Source: Enterobacteriaceae bacterium UBA5654 (GTDB lineage Bacteria > Pseudomonadota > Gammaproteobacteria > Enterobacterales > Enterobacteriaceae). Taken from it: a stretch of DNA of 64,000 nucleotides. The notes beneath the pieces were generated by a model. It did no database searches and was not told the origin of the DNA. It worked only from the letters and a program-made list of their open reading frames with translations. The stretch is taken from NCBI GenBank assembly GCA_002421005.1, contig DIJC01000020.1, forward strand, positions 62,001-126,000, read 5' to 3'. Within the stretch, counting starts at the first letter, position 1. Each line of letters begins with the position of its first letter. A program made the position numbers and the translations under genes. Shown here one piece after another: positions 1-8,063 of this stretch.

Positions 1-925
1 GGGTCAGCAGGGCGATGGTCTGACGGTGCGGTGCCAGTGGTTCGATGCGAATAAGATTGCGATAGCGGCGCAGCACTTGTTCCATCGCCGGGACATCCAG
101 CTTCGCGTCTTTTGCCACCAGCTTCGCGGCCTCTTCAGGATGCGCGGCAATGAACTCCGCCGCCTCGCGGTTGGCGCTGTAAAAACGACGTGCCAGATCC
201 TGGTTTTCCGGCTTAGCGATCCACGCTTGTGAAACCCCGGTCGTCACCTGCGGAACAAAATCAGTGCCGGAAATCTTCTTCCACAGCGCCTGGTTAAAGA
301 CCGCAATGGTGTGATATTCACCGTGGCTTTGCTGCACCGCGGCCGCGCCTTCAATCGGATTCACCAGTAGCGCATCGACCCGGTTAAGCTGTAGCTCGGC
401 GAGAAAAGCCGCCCCGCGCACGCTGGAGGATTTGACGGTTATTTTCTGCATATCCAGTCCCTGCTGTTCAAAAAACCATTTGGATAATGCCCAGCCGCCG
501 GAAATGGTATCCGTCAGCAACGTCTTACCCTGTAAATCATTAAGGGTTTTAATCGCCGGATCTTTCACCACGATATCCGATTCAAAATTAAATACGTTCC
601 ACAGCAGCGCGATATCGGCGCCCTGTTGTTTAAAACGGGATACCGCAGGAATAGCGGCGCAGTAGCAGAACGGATCTTTACCGGTGGCGAAATCGGTATA
701 GGCGACATTAGACGGCTTCTGGGTCACGTTCAGTTTGAAACCGTGCTTTTTATCCAGCGCCAGCTGCTGAATTAACGCCGGGATCCAGACGCTTTGCGAC
801 GGCGCGGCAAATACGGTGATATTTAATTCCGGCACCGTTTCGGCTTTTACGCCGGACGCCAGAAAAGTCATCAGCAGCAGGGCGGAAACCACGCCGCGAA
901 ATAAATTTTTAAAGTAATTCATCAT
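1..925 (-). CDS. Periplasmic ABC substrate-binding protein, TauA/SsuA-like (3' end beyond window)
   Basis: The first 308 residues are visible and the reading frame runs open off the window start, so the C-terminus is missing. Residues 1-28 form a signal peptide: Lys6 and Arg10, a hydrophobic stretch, and cleavage after Val-Lys-Ala. The mature part looks like the NMT1/SsuA/TauA family of periplasmic binding proteins (ITVFAAPSQSVWIPALIQQL near the start, then a DLQGKTLLTD segment). Family members bind sulfonates, taurine or related small molecules for an ABC importer. Two ATG codons are adjacent (925 and 922). It lies 13 bp downstream of a TauD-like dioxygenase gene on the same strand, which favours an organosulfur ligand, but the ligand cannot be read from sequence. 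Its ATPase and permease genes are presumably to the left of the window. Confidence 0.8.
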   Translation of the reverse strand, partial: MMNYFKNLFRGVVSALLLMTFLASGVKAETVPELNITVFAAPSQSVWIPALIQQLALDKKHGFKLNVTQKPSNVAYTDFATGKDPFCYCAAIPAVSRFKQQGADIALLWNVFNFESDIVVKDPAIKTLNDLQGKTLLTDTISGGWALSKWFFEQQGLDMQKITVKSSSVRGAAFLAELQLNRVDALLVNPIEGAAAVQQSHGEYHTIAVFNQALWKKISGTDFVPQVTTGVSQAWIAKPENQDLARRFYSANREAAEFIAAHPEEAAKLVAKDAKLDVPAMEQVLRRYRNLIRIEPLAPHRQTIALLT

Positions 926-938
926 TATTATCCGCTAC

Positions 939-1859
939 TTAATCGATAACCGCACGGTGGAGGACGCGCTCCTGCCCACCGTAATTAAATACGCCCCGGT
1001 GATGAACAATCCGGTTATCCCAAATTAGCGTGGCTCCGTCCTGCCAGTAGTACTGGGCCAGCACTTCCGGCGAGCGTAAATATTCAAAAACGATATGCAG
1101 AACATGATCGCTGACAATGCGCGGCAGGCCGAGAACGCGCTGCGCATACAGTTCACAGGGAAAAAGCTGTTTTACCCCGGTTTCAGGATGAACCCGCACC
1201 AGCGGCACCTGTAACGGCGGCGTTTTCTGCCGGGCCTCAAATAACAGTTCCGCTTCAGGATACGACATGGAAATTAAGCCCATCTGGTCACCGTTATTAA
1301 TGATATTCAGGGTATCAAGCCAGGCCGCCAGCGTTGGGTCCAGAAGACGGTAGGCGGCAGTGGCATCGGTAAAAATAGTTTCACCGCCAAAACCCGGTGC
1401 TTTTACTGCATGTAGCGCGGTGAATTTTTGCGGATTAGGGCGATAAGCCTGATCGATGTGCCAGATATAATTGGTGCGCGTTTTTTTACGCGAAGAGTCG
1501 ATAGCGTTCATTTCACCGGAACCGGTGCGCGGAGCCTGCGGATTACCGGCAAAACGCGGTGAACCAAACAGATGTGAAAAGTGCTCAAAGGTACTGGCAT
1601 TGACTGAGCCGGGAACGAACGATAAAAAGCCATATTTCAGCAGCGCCTGATAGAGAAATTCGCGCACGGCGTCAGAAACCTGTTCGCCTTCATTTAGCTG
1701 AAAACCTTCAACTATCCCTCCCACTACCGGCGTAAACGGGCGAATACGAATATCCTGGAAAACCTCCGGCTCCCGACGAAATGTTTGCGGATCAAGAACC
1801 GGCGGCTGATTAAATTCAGGGTCGAGCGGTTGATGCAAATGAATAAGATCAGAACTCAT
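939..1859 (-). CDS. TauD/TfdA-family Fe(II)/2-oxoglutarate dioxygenase
   Basis: A 306-residue protein of the TauD/TfdA family, which hydroxylates a substrate using Fe(II), oxygen and 2-oxoglutarate. TauD itself releases sulfite from taurine. The iron-binding facial triad is visible as His134-x-Asp136 (WHIDQAY) and a distal His near residues 286-287 (IVHHRG), followed by arginines expected to bind 2-oxoglutarate. E. coli TauD has 283 residues; the longer N-terminus here suggests a paralogue with another substrate, so I do not call it tauD. ATG at 1859 is preferred because CAGGTG lies at a good ribosome-binding distance; a GTG at 1868 is the alternative. The binding-protein gene follows after 13 bp and is probably cotranscribed. 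The locus occupies the position of tauABCD next to hemB in E. coli. Confidence 0.85.
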   Translation of the reverse strand: MSSDLIHLHQPLDPEFNQPPVLDPQTFRREPEVFQDIRIRPFTPVVGGIVEGFQLNEGEQVSDAVREFLYQALLKYGFLSFVPGSVNASTFEHFSHLFGSPRFAGNPQAPRTGSGEMNAIDSSRKKTRTNYIWHIDQAYRPNPQKFTALHAVKAPGFGGETIFTDATAAYRLLDPTLAAWLDTLNIINNGDQMGLISMSYPEAELLFEARQKTPPLQVPLVRVHPETGVKQLFPCELYAQRVLGLPRIVSDHVLHIVFEYLRSPEVLAQYYWQDGATLIWDNRIVHHRGVFNYGGQERVLHRAVID

Positions 1860-2088
1860 TGAAAACACCTGTCATATAGTGAGCCTGATATATTCAGGAA
1901 ATTGAATAACCATTTAGCTCAGATGGAATGTGTTTTCTCAACCTACAGGCTAAGGTTAAAAAATATAAATATATATAAATAGAATGTTAATGCGGTTATC
2001 GCATTTGCCTTTCAATGAGCTGAATTCCACTGCTTTTTGCAATCGTAACAAAGAAAAATGCTTTCCCGCTGCCGCGTATTCAGGGCGA

Positions 2089-2457
2089 TCAACTGCCCGC
2101 CGGAAAACGCAGCGTCGCAAAAACCAGTTCATCTCCCTGCCGCGACGCCGGATTTTCCGCTGCCGGGGCGGTGTCGGTAGTCAGGGCGGCGAGCGCGTTA
2201 ATCAACCGGGCGGGAAGTCCATCGCTGATGGCATACACCACGCATTTTGCTTCTCTGGTGGCGTACACCAGCTCCGCATCGCGCAGGGCGGCAAGATGCT
2301 GTGACAGGCTCGGCTGGCGGATGCGCAATATCGCCGCCAGTGCAGAAACGGTTTGCGGCTGCTGGCGCAGGAGGAGCGTAATGTGCAGGCGGACGGGATG
2401 GCTCAGCAGTCGCAGCAGCGCGGCGAGCTGATCATGGCGGGGGCTGGTCATCGTCAT
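2089..2457 (-). CDS. ArsR-family winged-helix transcriptional regulator
   Basis: A 122-residue protein of the ArsR/SmtB fold. The DNA-recognition helix region is clear (QPSLSQHLAALRDAELV), followed by a beta wing (REAKCVVYAI). It lacks the ELCVCDL metal-binding motif of arsenic sensors and has only one cysteine, Cys72 in the wing, so a two-cysteine persulfide switch of the BigR/SqrR type is not obvious. Its ATG overlaps the stop codon of the upstream peroxiredoxin gene by 4 bp, which implies translational coupling and a joint role in a thiol, peroxide or sulfide response. Regulation of its own operon is an inference. A tail of about 30 residues follows the winged helix. Confidence 0.85.
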   Translation of the reverse strand: MTMTSPRHDQLAALLRLLSHPVRLHITLLLRQQPQTVSALAAILRIRQPSLSQHLAALRDAELVYATREAKCVVYAISDGLPARLINALAALTTDTAPAAENPASRQGDELVFATLRFPAGS

Positions 2458-3140
2458 TCTCCTTTTCCGTTACGCCACGGATTGGCGCAGGTTTTGTAAT
2501 ACCAGTCGGGCGCGCTGCTATCCGCCAGCCGCGCTCTGGCACCTTCTACCGTGCGCGGGGGTGGCACGATGGTATCGTCACCCGGCTGCCACTCCGCCTG
2601 GGTATACAGGGGAAATTCGTAGCTCAGCTTAATGGCTTCCAGCTGGCGCAACTGCTCTTCCACGGATCGCCCGGTCGAGATGGGATACCAGTTGATCGCC
2701 TGGATAATGCCGCGCGGGTCGATCAGGAACGTGCCCCGGACGGTGCCGGAGGCATGCGAATGACGCGGCAGCATCCCAAAGGCGCGGGCAACCGCCATCG
2801 ACGGATCTTCAATCAGCGGAAAAGTGACATCGATAGCAAAGTTAACTTTAATGCTGTTAAGCCACGCCAGATGGGCATACAGACCATCCACAGACAGCGC
2901 CAGAAGCTGACAGTTAAGCGCCTCGAAACGCGCCGCGCTACGGGCAAAGGCGATCAGTTCGCTGGTACAGACCGGCGTGAAATCGGCCGGATGGGAAAAT
3001 AATAATACCCAGCGACCGCGATAATCGCTCAGGCGGATGTCGCCGTGGGTTGAGCGGGCAGCAAAATCCGGCGCTTCCTCATATAAAAAAGGCGCTGCCG
3101 GGCAGGCGGGTAATACCGCTTCGTCTTCATTACGGGACAT
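2454..3140 (-). CDS. Peroxiredoxin of the Prx6/AhpC-TSA type
   Basis: A 228-residue thiol peroxidase that reduces hydrogen peroxide or organic peroxides in the cytoplasm. The active-site pattern Pro51-x-x-x-Thr55-x-x-Cys58 (HPADFTPVC) marks the peroxidatic cysteine. A C-terminal Cys218 within WYYKTC resembles the resolving region of archaeal Prx6-type enzymes. The extended C-terminal domain (after about residue 165) is typical of that class and absent from E. coli AhpC or Tpx. There is no signal peptide. The gene is first in a two-gene operon with the overlapping ArsR-type regulator. Such peroxiredoxins in sulfur-utilisation loci may protect sulfur metabolism or reduce persulfides, but that is inference. 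Confidence 0.88.
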   Translation of the reverse strand: MSRNEDEAVLPACPAAPFLYEEAPDFAARSTHGDIRLSDYRGRWVLLFSHPADFTPVCTSELIAFARSAARFEALNCQLLALSVDGLYAHLAWLNSIKVNFAIDVTFPLIEDPSMAVARAFGMLPRHSHASGTVRGTFLIDPRGIIQAINWYPISTGRSVEEQLRQLEAIKLSYEFPLYTQAEWQPGDDTIVPPPRTVEGARARLADSSAPDWYYKTCANPWRNGKGE

Positions 3141-3290
3141 AAAATATTCTCTTTTTACGGTGAATATTCAATATCCCATATATGAAACCGACCGTCACCG
3201 CAGGGGCTTAGATGAATATCTGCATAACTTTTCTATTCTTCTGACGCTATTGCTCAGGCTCCAATAACACGTCCCGGACAGAAAAAAGGC

Positions 3291-3326
3291 AAAAAAAATC
3301 GGGACCGTCCTGCGACGATCCCGATT
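3291..3326 (-). terminator. Rho-independent terminator of the ElaB/YqjD-like gene
   Basis: Inverted repeat AATCGGGA (3297-3304) with TCCCGATT (3319-3326). On the minus strand it is followed by an uninterrupted run of eight T. It lies 17 bp beyond the stop of the 82-residue membrane protein gene, in the right orientation to end that transcript. Confidence 0.85.
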
Positions 3327-3342
3327 CACAACTGATGGCGTA

Positions 3343-3591
3343 TTATTTACGCGCCAGCAGGAAGCCCAGCACGATGCCTACGGCACCGGCAATAGCCAGA
3401 CCACCCAGCGGGTTAGAAGATACCTGATCGCGAACGGTGTCCGCCGCGTCACGTACTGCGTAGCCAGCCTGCGATGCATATTTGCGCGTCGCACCTTTTA
3501 CGGTGTCGTCATGGTTATCGGTCGCACGGCCAAATACTTCCTGTGCCTTACCTGCGGCTTCATTAACTTTATTTTCTGCTTTCTCGAACAT
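3343..3591 (-). CDS. Small ElaB/YqjD/DUF883-like membrane-anchored protein
   Basis: An 82-residue protein with an amphipathic, charged N-terminal half (AENKVNEAAGKAQEVFGRA, reminiscent of CsbD-type helices) and a C-terminal hydrophobic helix rich in Gly and Ala, ending in LLARK. This layout matches the ElaB/YqjD/DUF883 group of tail-anchored inner-membrane proteins. Some of that group bind ribosomes and rise in stationary phase; whether this one does is unknown. A strong ribosome-binding site (AAGGAG) precedes the ATG, and a good terminator follows, so it is a single-gene unit. It sits between the peroxiredoxin pair and an amino-acid ABC transporter with no evident functional link. Confidence 0.8.
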   Translation of the reverse strand: MFEKAENKVNEAAGKAQEVFGRATDNHDDTVKGATRKYASQAGYAVRDAADTVRDQVSSNPLGGLAIAGAVGIVLGFLLARK

Positions 3592-3672
3592 GTCAGGCTC
3601 CTTAGCTACGTGTGTCCTTTCAGTATAGGAGCCCTGTGCATGTTTGTGGGCAGTCCCGGAAAATTCTCATCG

Positions 3673-4374
3673 TCAGGTCATTACCCCGTTGAGGCGCGCA
3701 TCTCTGCGCTGCCAGCGTTTTGCCAGTAAACCCAGACCGCTACATAATAAATAGTAAACAACGCCGGTAAAAATAAAGATCGCCGTAGGGTAAATCTGAA
3801 CCCGGTTATTCACCTGGCCGGCAACGGTAGTGAGTTCCGGCACGTTGACGATAAATGCCAGCGAAGTATCTTTCAGCAGACTGATAAAAATGCCGACCAG
3901 CGAAGGCAGAACGTTACGCAGCACCTGCGGCAATAAAATGAGCCGCAGCGTCTGGCCGGGGCTGAAGCCCTGGGTCTGCGCGGCTTCATACTGCCCGACG
4001 GGCAGCGCCTGTAAACCGGCAAGCACCGAGTGCATCACTGAGGCGGCGGTAAACCACGCCAGCGCCAGCGTCACGGTGACCGCGCCGGGCAGATCGCTGC
4101 CGGTCAGCATCGGCAGTAAATACCACAGCCAGAAGATGACAAAAATCAGCGGGATACCGCGAATCAACTCCGCCCACAGAAATAAAATGCGGCGCACGAT
4201 CCCGGGATAACGCCATGCGGCGCAGGCCAGCGCGATGCCGCCGGGCAGGGCGAGAATGCCCGCGCCAATAGCCATCAACAGCGTAAGCACCACGCCGCCG
4301 GGCTGCCCGTCCGCGAGACGGCCCCACAGCAGATAATCAAGGTTATCGGTAATAACGGTCAAATTCGCCAGCAT
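3673..4374 (-). CDS. Polar amino-acid ABC transporter permease (second subunit)
   Basis: A 233-residue inner-membrane permease of the HisM/GltK type, with about five hydrophobic segments and the cytoplasmic EAA loop (YEAAQTQGFSPGQTLRLI) that contacts the ATPase. It is the last gene of a four-gene operon (binding protein, ATPase, permease, permease). Its ATG shares one base with the stop codon of the preceding permease. The substrate is likely a polar amino acid. The adjacent transsulfuration genes suggest cystine, cystathionine, homocysteine or a related sulfur amino acid, but no residue in the permease proves this. Confidence 0.88.
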   Translation of the reverse strand: MLANLTVITDNLDYLLWGRLADGQPGGVVLTLLMAIGAGILALPGGIALACAAWRYPGIVRRILFLWAELIRGIPLIFVIFWLWYLLPMLTGSDLPGAVTVTLALAWFTAASVMHSVLAGLQALPVGQYEAAQTQGFSPGQTLRLILLPQVLRNVLPSLVGIFISLLKDTSLAFIVNVPELTTVAGQVNNRVQIYPTAIFIFTGVVYYLLCSGLGLLAKRWQRRDARLNGVMT

Positions 4375-5126
4375 CAGGCTTTCCTTCTTTTTACCGCGAC
4401 GCGGGCGTGGGCAGGACCGAGACGGACCAGAATCATGCCGGCAACGATCCCGGTCAGCAGGTACAGCACCGTGCCGACGGCGAACGCTTCCAGCGCGTGG
4501 GCGTTGTAGCTCTCAATCTGCCGCACCTGATAGGTTAATTCGGCAAAGCCGATACCGCTCGCCAGCGAAGAGAGTTTCATCAGATTAAGATACTGACCAA
4601 TAATCGGCTGCCAGGCATTTGCCAGCCCCTGCGGTAACAGGATCAGGCGAAACAGCCGCCAGGTGGAAAACCCCTGCGCCAGCGCCGCTTCACGCTGCCC
4701 GCTCGCCACCGCGCGCAGGCCGGATTCGATCTCTTCAATCAGGAAAGCTGAGGTGAAAACGGCCAGCCCCCACGCCGAGCAGATAAATTCCGGGGTCAGC
4801 CACCAGACGTTGCCCGGCAGGATCGACCAGCTATGATCGGCGTTGATAAAATTACGTACCGCTAAAGGCAGCAGATTCCAGGCCGCGAAATACCAGAACA
4901 GCAGTTGTACCAGCAGCGGGGTATTACGAAACAGCGAAACCCAGGCGGCGACCAGCGCATTGCCGGGACGCCCACCCGCCAGCCGCAGCGCCAGAAACAG
5001 CACCGCCAGCACCGTAGCGAGCGCTATGCCCGCCACCGTCACCCACAGCGTGGTCAGGAAACCGGAAATAATCCATTGCAGAGGCTGTCCGGTCAGCACC
5101 CCCTGCCAGTCCAGTAGCTGATTCAC
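4374..5126 (-). CDS. Polar amino-acid ABC transporter permease (first subunit)
   Basis: A 250-residue inner-membrane permease of the HisQ/GltJ type. It has several membrane helices, a larger periplasmic loop around residues 90-115, and the EAA loop (REAALAQGFSTWRLFRLI). It should pair with the following 233-residue permease as a heterodimer. The start overlaps the ATPase stop codon by 4 bp (ATGA arrangement), showing tight operon coupling. The substrate is inferred only from neighbours: sulfur amino-acid metabolism genes lie directly upstream. Confidence 0.88.
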   Translation of the reverse strand: MNQLLDWQGVLTGQPLQWIISGFLTTLWVTVAGIALATVLAVLFLALRLAGGRPGNALVAAWVSLFRNTPLLVQLLFWYFAAWNLLPLAVRNFINADHSWSILPGNVWWLTPEFICSAWGLAVFTSAFLIEEIESGLRAVASGQREAALAQGFSTWRLFRLILLPQGLANAWQPIIGQYLNLMKLSSLASGIGFAELTYQVRQIESYNAHALEAFAVGTVLYLLTGIVAGMILVRLGPAHARVAVKRRKA

Positions 5127-5941
5127 TCCGGGCGCTCCTGGTGCAGCGGGTCCAGCACCTTTTGCAGAAAGCGACGCGCGCGCGGATGACGCGGCCGGGA
5201 GAAAAACTCCGCCGGTGGAGCCACTTCACAGATATCACCCCCGTCAATAAATACCACCCGGTCGGCGATCTCTCTCGCAAACTGCATTTCGTGCGTCACC
5301 ACAATCATGGTAATGCCGCTGTGCGCCAGCGTTTTCATTACGTACAGCACCTCGCCGATCATTTCGGGATCCAGCGCCGAGGTCGGCTCGTCAAACAGAA
5401 TGATTTGCGGTGAAGAGGCGAGGGCGCGGGCAATCGCCACGCGCTGCTGCTGCCCGCCGGAGAGCTGTGAGGGCATATGCTGCGCTTTGTCCGCCAGCCC
5501 GACCTGGTTTAACAGTTCCAGCGCGCGTTTTTCGGCATCGGCTTTTTTCCAGCCGTGGACCGCCTCCAGCGCGAGGGTAATGTTTTGCACCGCGTTAAGA
5601 TGGGCGTACAGATTAAACTGCTGAAAGACAAACCCGACCCGGCTGCGCAACTGACGCAGCGCGCGCCCCTGAAGAGTGCGGGTCGGTTTATTGTCGATCA
5701 GGATCTCGCCGCCGCTGAGCGATTCCAGTTGGTTGATCAGCCGGATCAGCGTGGATTTTCCCGATCCCGATGGACCGAGGATCGCCACCACCTCACCGGG
5801 GTTAATCGTTAAGTTGATACCGTTCAGGACGCGGTGCTCGCCAAAGGCTTTCACCACGTCGCGAAATTCGACGCTGGCATGTTCCAGACGTGAAAAATCC
5901 GCAGACCCTGCTGCGGATTGAGAGATTAAGCCTGACAGCAT
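5123..5941 (-). CDS. Polar amino-acid ABC transporter ATP-binding protein
   Basis: A 272-residue ATPase of the GlnQ/HisP type that powers the two permeases. Walker A (GPSGSGKST), the signature LSGGQQQRV, Walker B with DEPTSALDP and the switch histidine (VVTHEMQF) are all present. The reading frame is open further upstream to 5998, inside the binding-protein gene. I choose ATG at 5941, one base after the TAA of that gene, because the domain begins normally from there (ASVEFRDVVKAFGEHRVL). It has about 28 residues more at the N-terminus than typical members. It is the second gene of the transporter operon. Confidence 0.9.
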   Translation of the reverse strand: MLSGLISQSAAGSADFSRLEHASVEFRDVVKAFGEHRVLNGINLTINPGEVVAILGPSGSGKSTLIRLINQLESLSGGEILIDNKPTRTLQGRALRQLRSRVGFVFQQFNLYAHLNAVQNITLALEAVHGWKKADAEKRALELLNQVGLADKAQHMPSQLSGGQQQRVAIARALASSPQIILFDEPTSALDPEMIGEVLYVMKTLAHSGITMIVVTHEMQFAREIADRVVFIDGGDICEVAPPAEFFSRPRHPRARRFLQKVLDPLHQERPE

Positions 5942-5942
5942 A

Positions 5943-6761
5943 TTACTTTGCTTCGATAGTGAATGAACGTGGCTGCGGAGTTTTGGTGGATGGACCAAAC
6001 CAGGTATCGTAAATTTTGGCGGCCTGGCCGTTTTTCTCCAGGTTCACCAGCTCGTCGTTCACCGCTTTCAGCAGCGCCGTTTCGCCTTTTTTCACGCCCA
6101 CGCCAATTTCTTCTTTACTCAGCAGATCCGGCAGGATTTTGAATTTCGCTTTGTCCGGCGCTTCTGCCAGCAGACCCGCCAGAATGGTGCTGTCCTGGGT
6201 GATGGCCTGCACGTTACCGTTGCGCAGTGCGGTCAGCGCCAGCGGAATATCGTCATACGCCAGCACGCGCGCCTGCGGGTAACGCTGATGCAGCGCCTGC
6301 TCGCCGGTAGTGCCCTTCACGGCACCAATCCGCACGCGGCTGTATTCGTCCAGTTTGTCCGGCGATGTAACCGGCACCAGGAACTGCTGCCCGGTCACGA
6401 AGTACGGGGTAGAGAAATCGACCACCTGCGCGCGTTCCGGGGTGATGGTGATATCCGCGACGATCAGATCCGCTTTGCCGGATTGCAGCAGCGGAATGCG
6501 GTTGGCCGGGTTAGTCGCCACCAGCTCCAGCTTTACGCCGAGCGATTTTGCCAGCGCTTTGGCGAAATCAACATCGTAGCCCACGATGTCATGGGTTTTC
6601 GGATCGACCGACCCAAACGGCGGATTCGCGTCAAACGTTGCCACTTTGACTACGCCAGCGGCTTTGATATCAGCCAGCTGATCGGCATATGCGGCAGCTC
6701 CCAGCGTCAGCAAACCCAGCGCCAGTGAGAGTGTCTTCAGTGTGTGTAATTGATGTGCCAT
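5943..6761 (-). CDS. Polar amino-acid ABC transporter periplasmic binding protein
   Basis: A 272-residue family 3 solute-binding protein. A signal peptide ends with AAAYA before Asp27. The mature protein shows the family pattern: VVKVATFDANPPFG near the start, GYDVDFAKALAKSLG, DLIVADITITPERAQVVDFS, and GAVKGTTGEQ in the second lobe. The conserved Arg-Pro-Glu region that binds the amino-acid carboxylate is altered (TITPERA), as expected within the superfamily. It is the first gene of the four-gene transporter operon. The 147-bp gap upstream separates it from mtcC on the same strand, which may indicate joint control by sulfur supply. Confidence 0.9.
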   Translation of the reverse strand: MAHQLHTLKTLSLALGLLTLGAAAYADQLADIKAAGVVKVATFDANPPFGSVDPKTHDIVGYDVDFAKALAKSLGVKLELVATNPANRIPLLQSGKADLIVADITITPERAQVVDFSTPYFVTGQQFLVPVTSPDKLDEYSRVRIGAVKGTTGEQALHQRYPQARVLAYDDIPLALTALRNGNVQAITQDSTILAGLLAEAPDKAKFKILPDLLSKEEIGVGVKKGETALLKAVNDELVNLEKNGQAAKIYDTWFGPSTKTPQPRSFTIEAK

Positions 6762-6908
6762 AGATTCCTCTGCGTACCCTGTTTTTGTTTTGTAGCGCTA
6801 CGCTCCCACAATGTTTCTTCGACGACAAAGAAGAAAAAGTTCTTATCTATATCAAAAAAACCATAAGTAAAAGCGATGTTAAGCCCAGGTAAATTGAATG
6901 AGTTGTTT

Positions 6909-8054
6909 TTACCCGGCGAGCGCCTGACGCAAATCCTCGATCAGGTCGCTGGCATCTTCAATGCCGACCGACAGGCGAATAAGCTGGGGCGTGATGCCGT
7001 TTGCCAGCCGCTGCTCAAGCGGGATCGACGCGTGCGTCATGCTGAATGGCTGGCTCACCAGACTTTCCACGCCGCCAAGACTTTCTGCAAGGGTAAACAG
7101 TTTGAGTTTTTTGATGATGGCGGCGGCCTGTTGCTCATCGCCTTTAACGACAACCGAAATCATGCCCCCCGCCTGCGACATCTGCCGCCGGGCAAGCGCG
7201 TAATGCGGATGCGACTCCAGCCCCGGATACCACACTTTTTCCACCTGTGGCTGCTGCTCCAGCCACTGCGCCAGCGCCAGCGCGTTGCTGCTGTGACGTT
7301 CGATGCGCAGCGCCAGCGTGCGGATGCCGCGCAGCGTCAGAAAGCTGCTGAACGGATCGAGAACGCCGCCAATCGCGTTTTGCAGATAGCCGAGTTTTTC
7401 CGTCAGTTCCGGGTTATCGCCCACCACCACCAGCCCGGCCACCACGTCCGAATGGCCGTTAAGATATTTGGTGGCGGAGTGAACCACGATATCAAAACCC
7501 TGCTCCAGCGGACGTTGCAGGATCGGCGAGGCAAAGGTGTTATCCGCCACGCTTATGAGTTTGTGGCGTCTGGCGATGGCGGCAATCGCTTCCAGATCTG
7601 CCAGCTTAAGCAGTGGATTGGTCGGCGTTTCTACCCAGATCATCCGCGTATCAGGACGAATGGCCGCTTCAAGCGCCGCCAGATCGTCCGGTTTTACCCA
7701 GCTCACCTGTAAACCCGCCGTGCGGCGGCGCACGTTCTCAATCAGACGGTACGTGCCGCCGTAGACATCATCCACCGCCACGATGTGGCTCTCTTTATCC
7801 AGCAATTCCAGCACGGTTGAAATCCCGGCCAGCCCGGAAGCAAACGCATAGCCGCGCGTGCCGCCTTCAAGCTCCGCGATTGAGGCTTCCAGCACGTCGC
7901 GCGTCGGGTTGCCGCTGCGGGAATATTCATAGCCGGTATGCTGACCGGGCGCGGGCTGGGCATAAGTGGAGGTGGCATAAATCGGCGGCATCACCGCGCC
8001 GTGCTGATCGTTAAACGCGCCGCTGTGAACGCTAAGCGTGGCAAGATTTTTCAT
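6909..8054 (-). CDS. mtcC: Cystathionine gamma-lyase (methionine-to-cysteine pathway)
   Basis: A 381-residue PLP enzyme of the Cys/Met metabolism family. The Schiff-base lysine is Lys196 in HSATKYLNGHSD, and the family patterns YEYSRSGNPTRD and FASGLAG are present. Alone it could be a cystathionine gamma-synthase or gamma-lyase. Its place 9 bp after a cystathionine beta-synthase gene fits the gamma-lyase step that cleaves cystathionine to cysteine, 2-oxobutyrate and ammonia. Klebsiella has a described mtcBC pair performing this methionine-to-cysteine route, and the gene symbol is assigned by that analogy. E. coli K-12 has only the forward enzymes MetB and MetC. The enzyme is cytoplasmic. Confidence 0.8.
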   Translation of the reverse strand: MKNLATLSVHSGAFNDQHGAVMPPIYATSTYAQPAPGQHTGYEYSRSGNPTRDVLEASIAELEGGTRGYAFASGLAGISTVLELLDKESHIVAVDDVYGGTYRLIENVRRRTAGLQVSWVKPDDLAALEAAIRPDTRMIWVETPTNPLLKLADLEAIAAIARRHKLISVADNTFASPILQRPLEQGFDIVVHSATKYLNGHSDVVAGLVVVGDNPELTEKLGYLQNAIGGVLDPFSSFLTLRGIRTLALRIERHSSNALALAQWLEQQPQVEKVWYPGLESHPHYALARRQMSQAGGMISVVVKGDEQQAAAIIKKLKLFTLAESLGGVESLVSQPFSMTHASIPLEQRLANGITPQLIRLSVGIEDASDLIEDLRQALAG

Positions 8055-8063
8055 AAAATATCC

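Noticed and set aside
2089..2457. Arsenic-responsive ArsR
   Set aside because: There is no CxC metal motif and no arsenic gene nearby; only the fold is shared.
6876..7712. 278-codon frame on the plus strand opposite mtcC
   Set aside because: Composition (many Arg, His, Gln) is typical of antisense readings of GC-rich enteric genes; mtcC is clearly the real gene.
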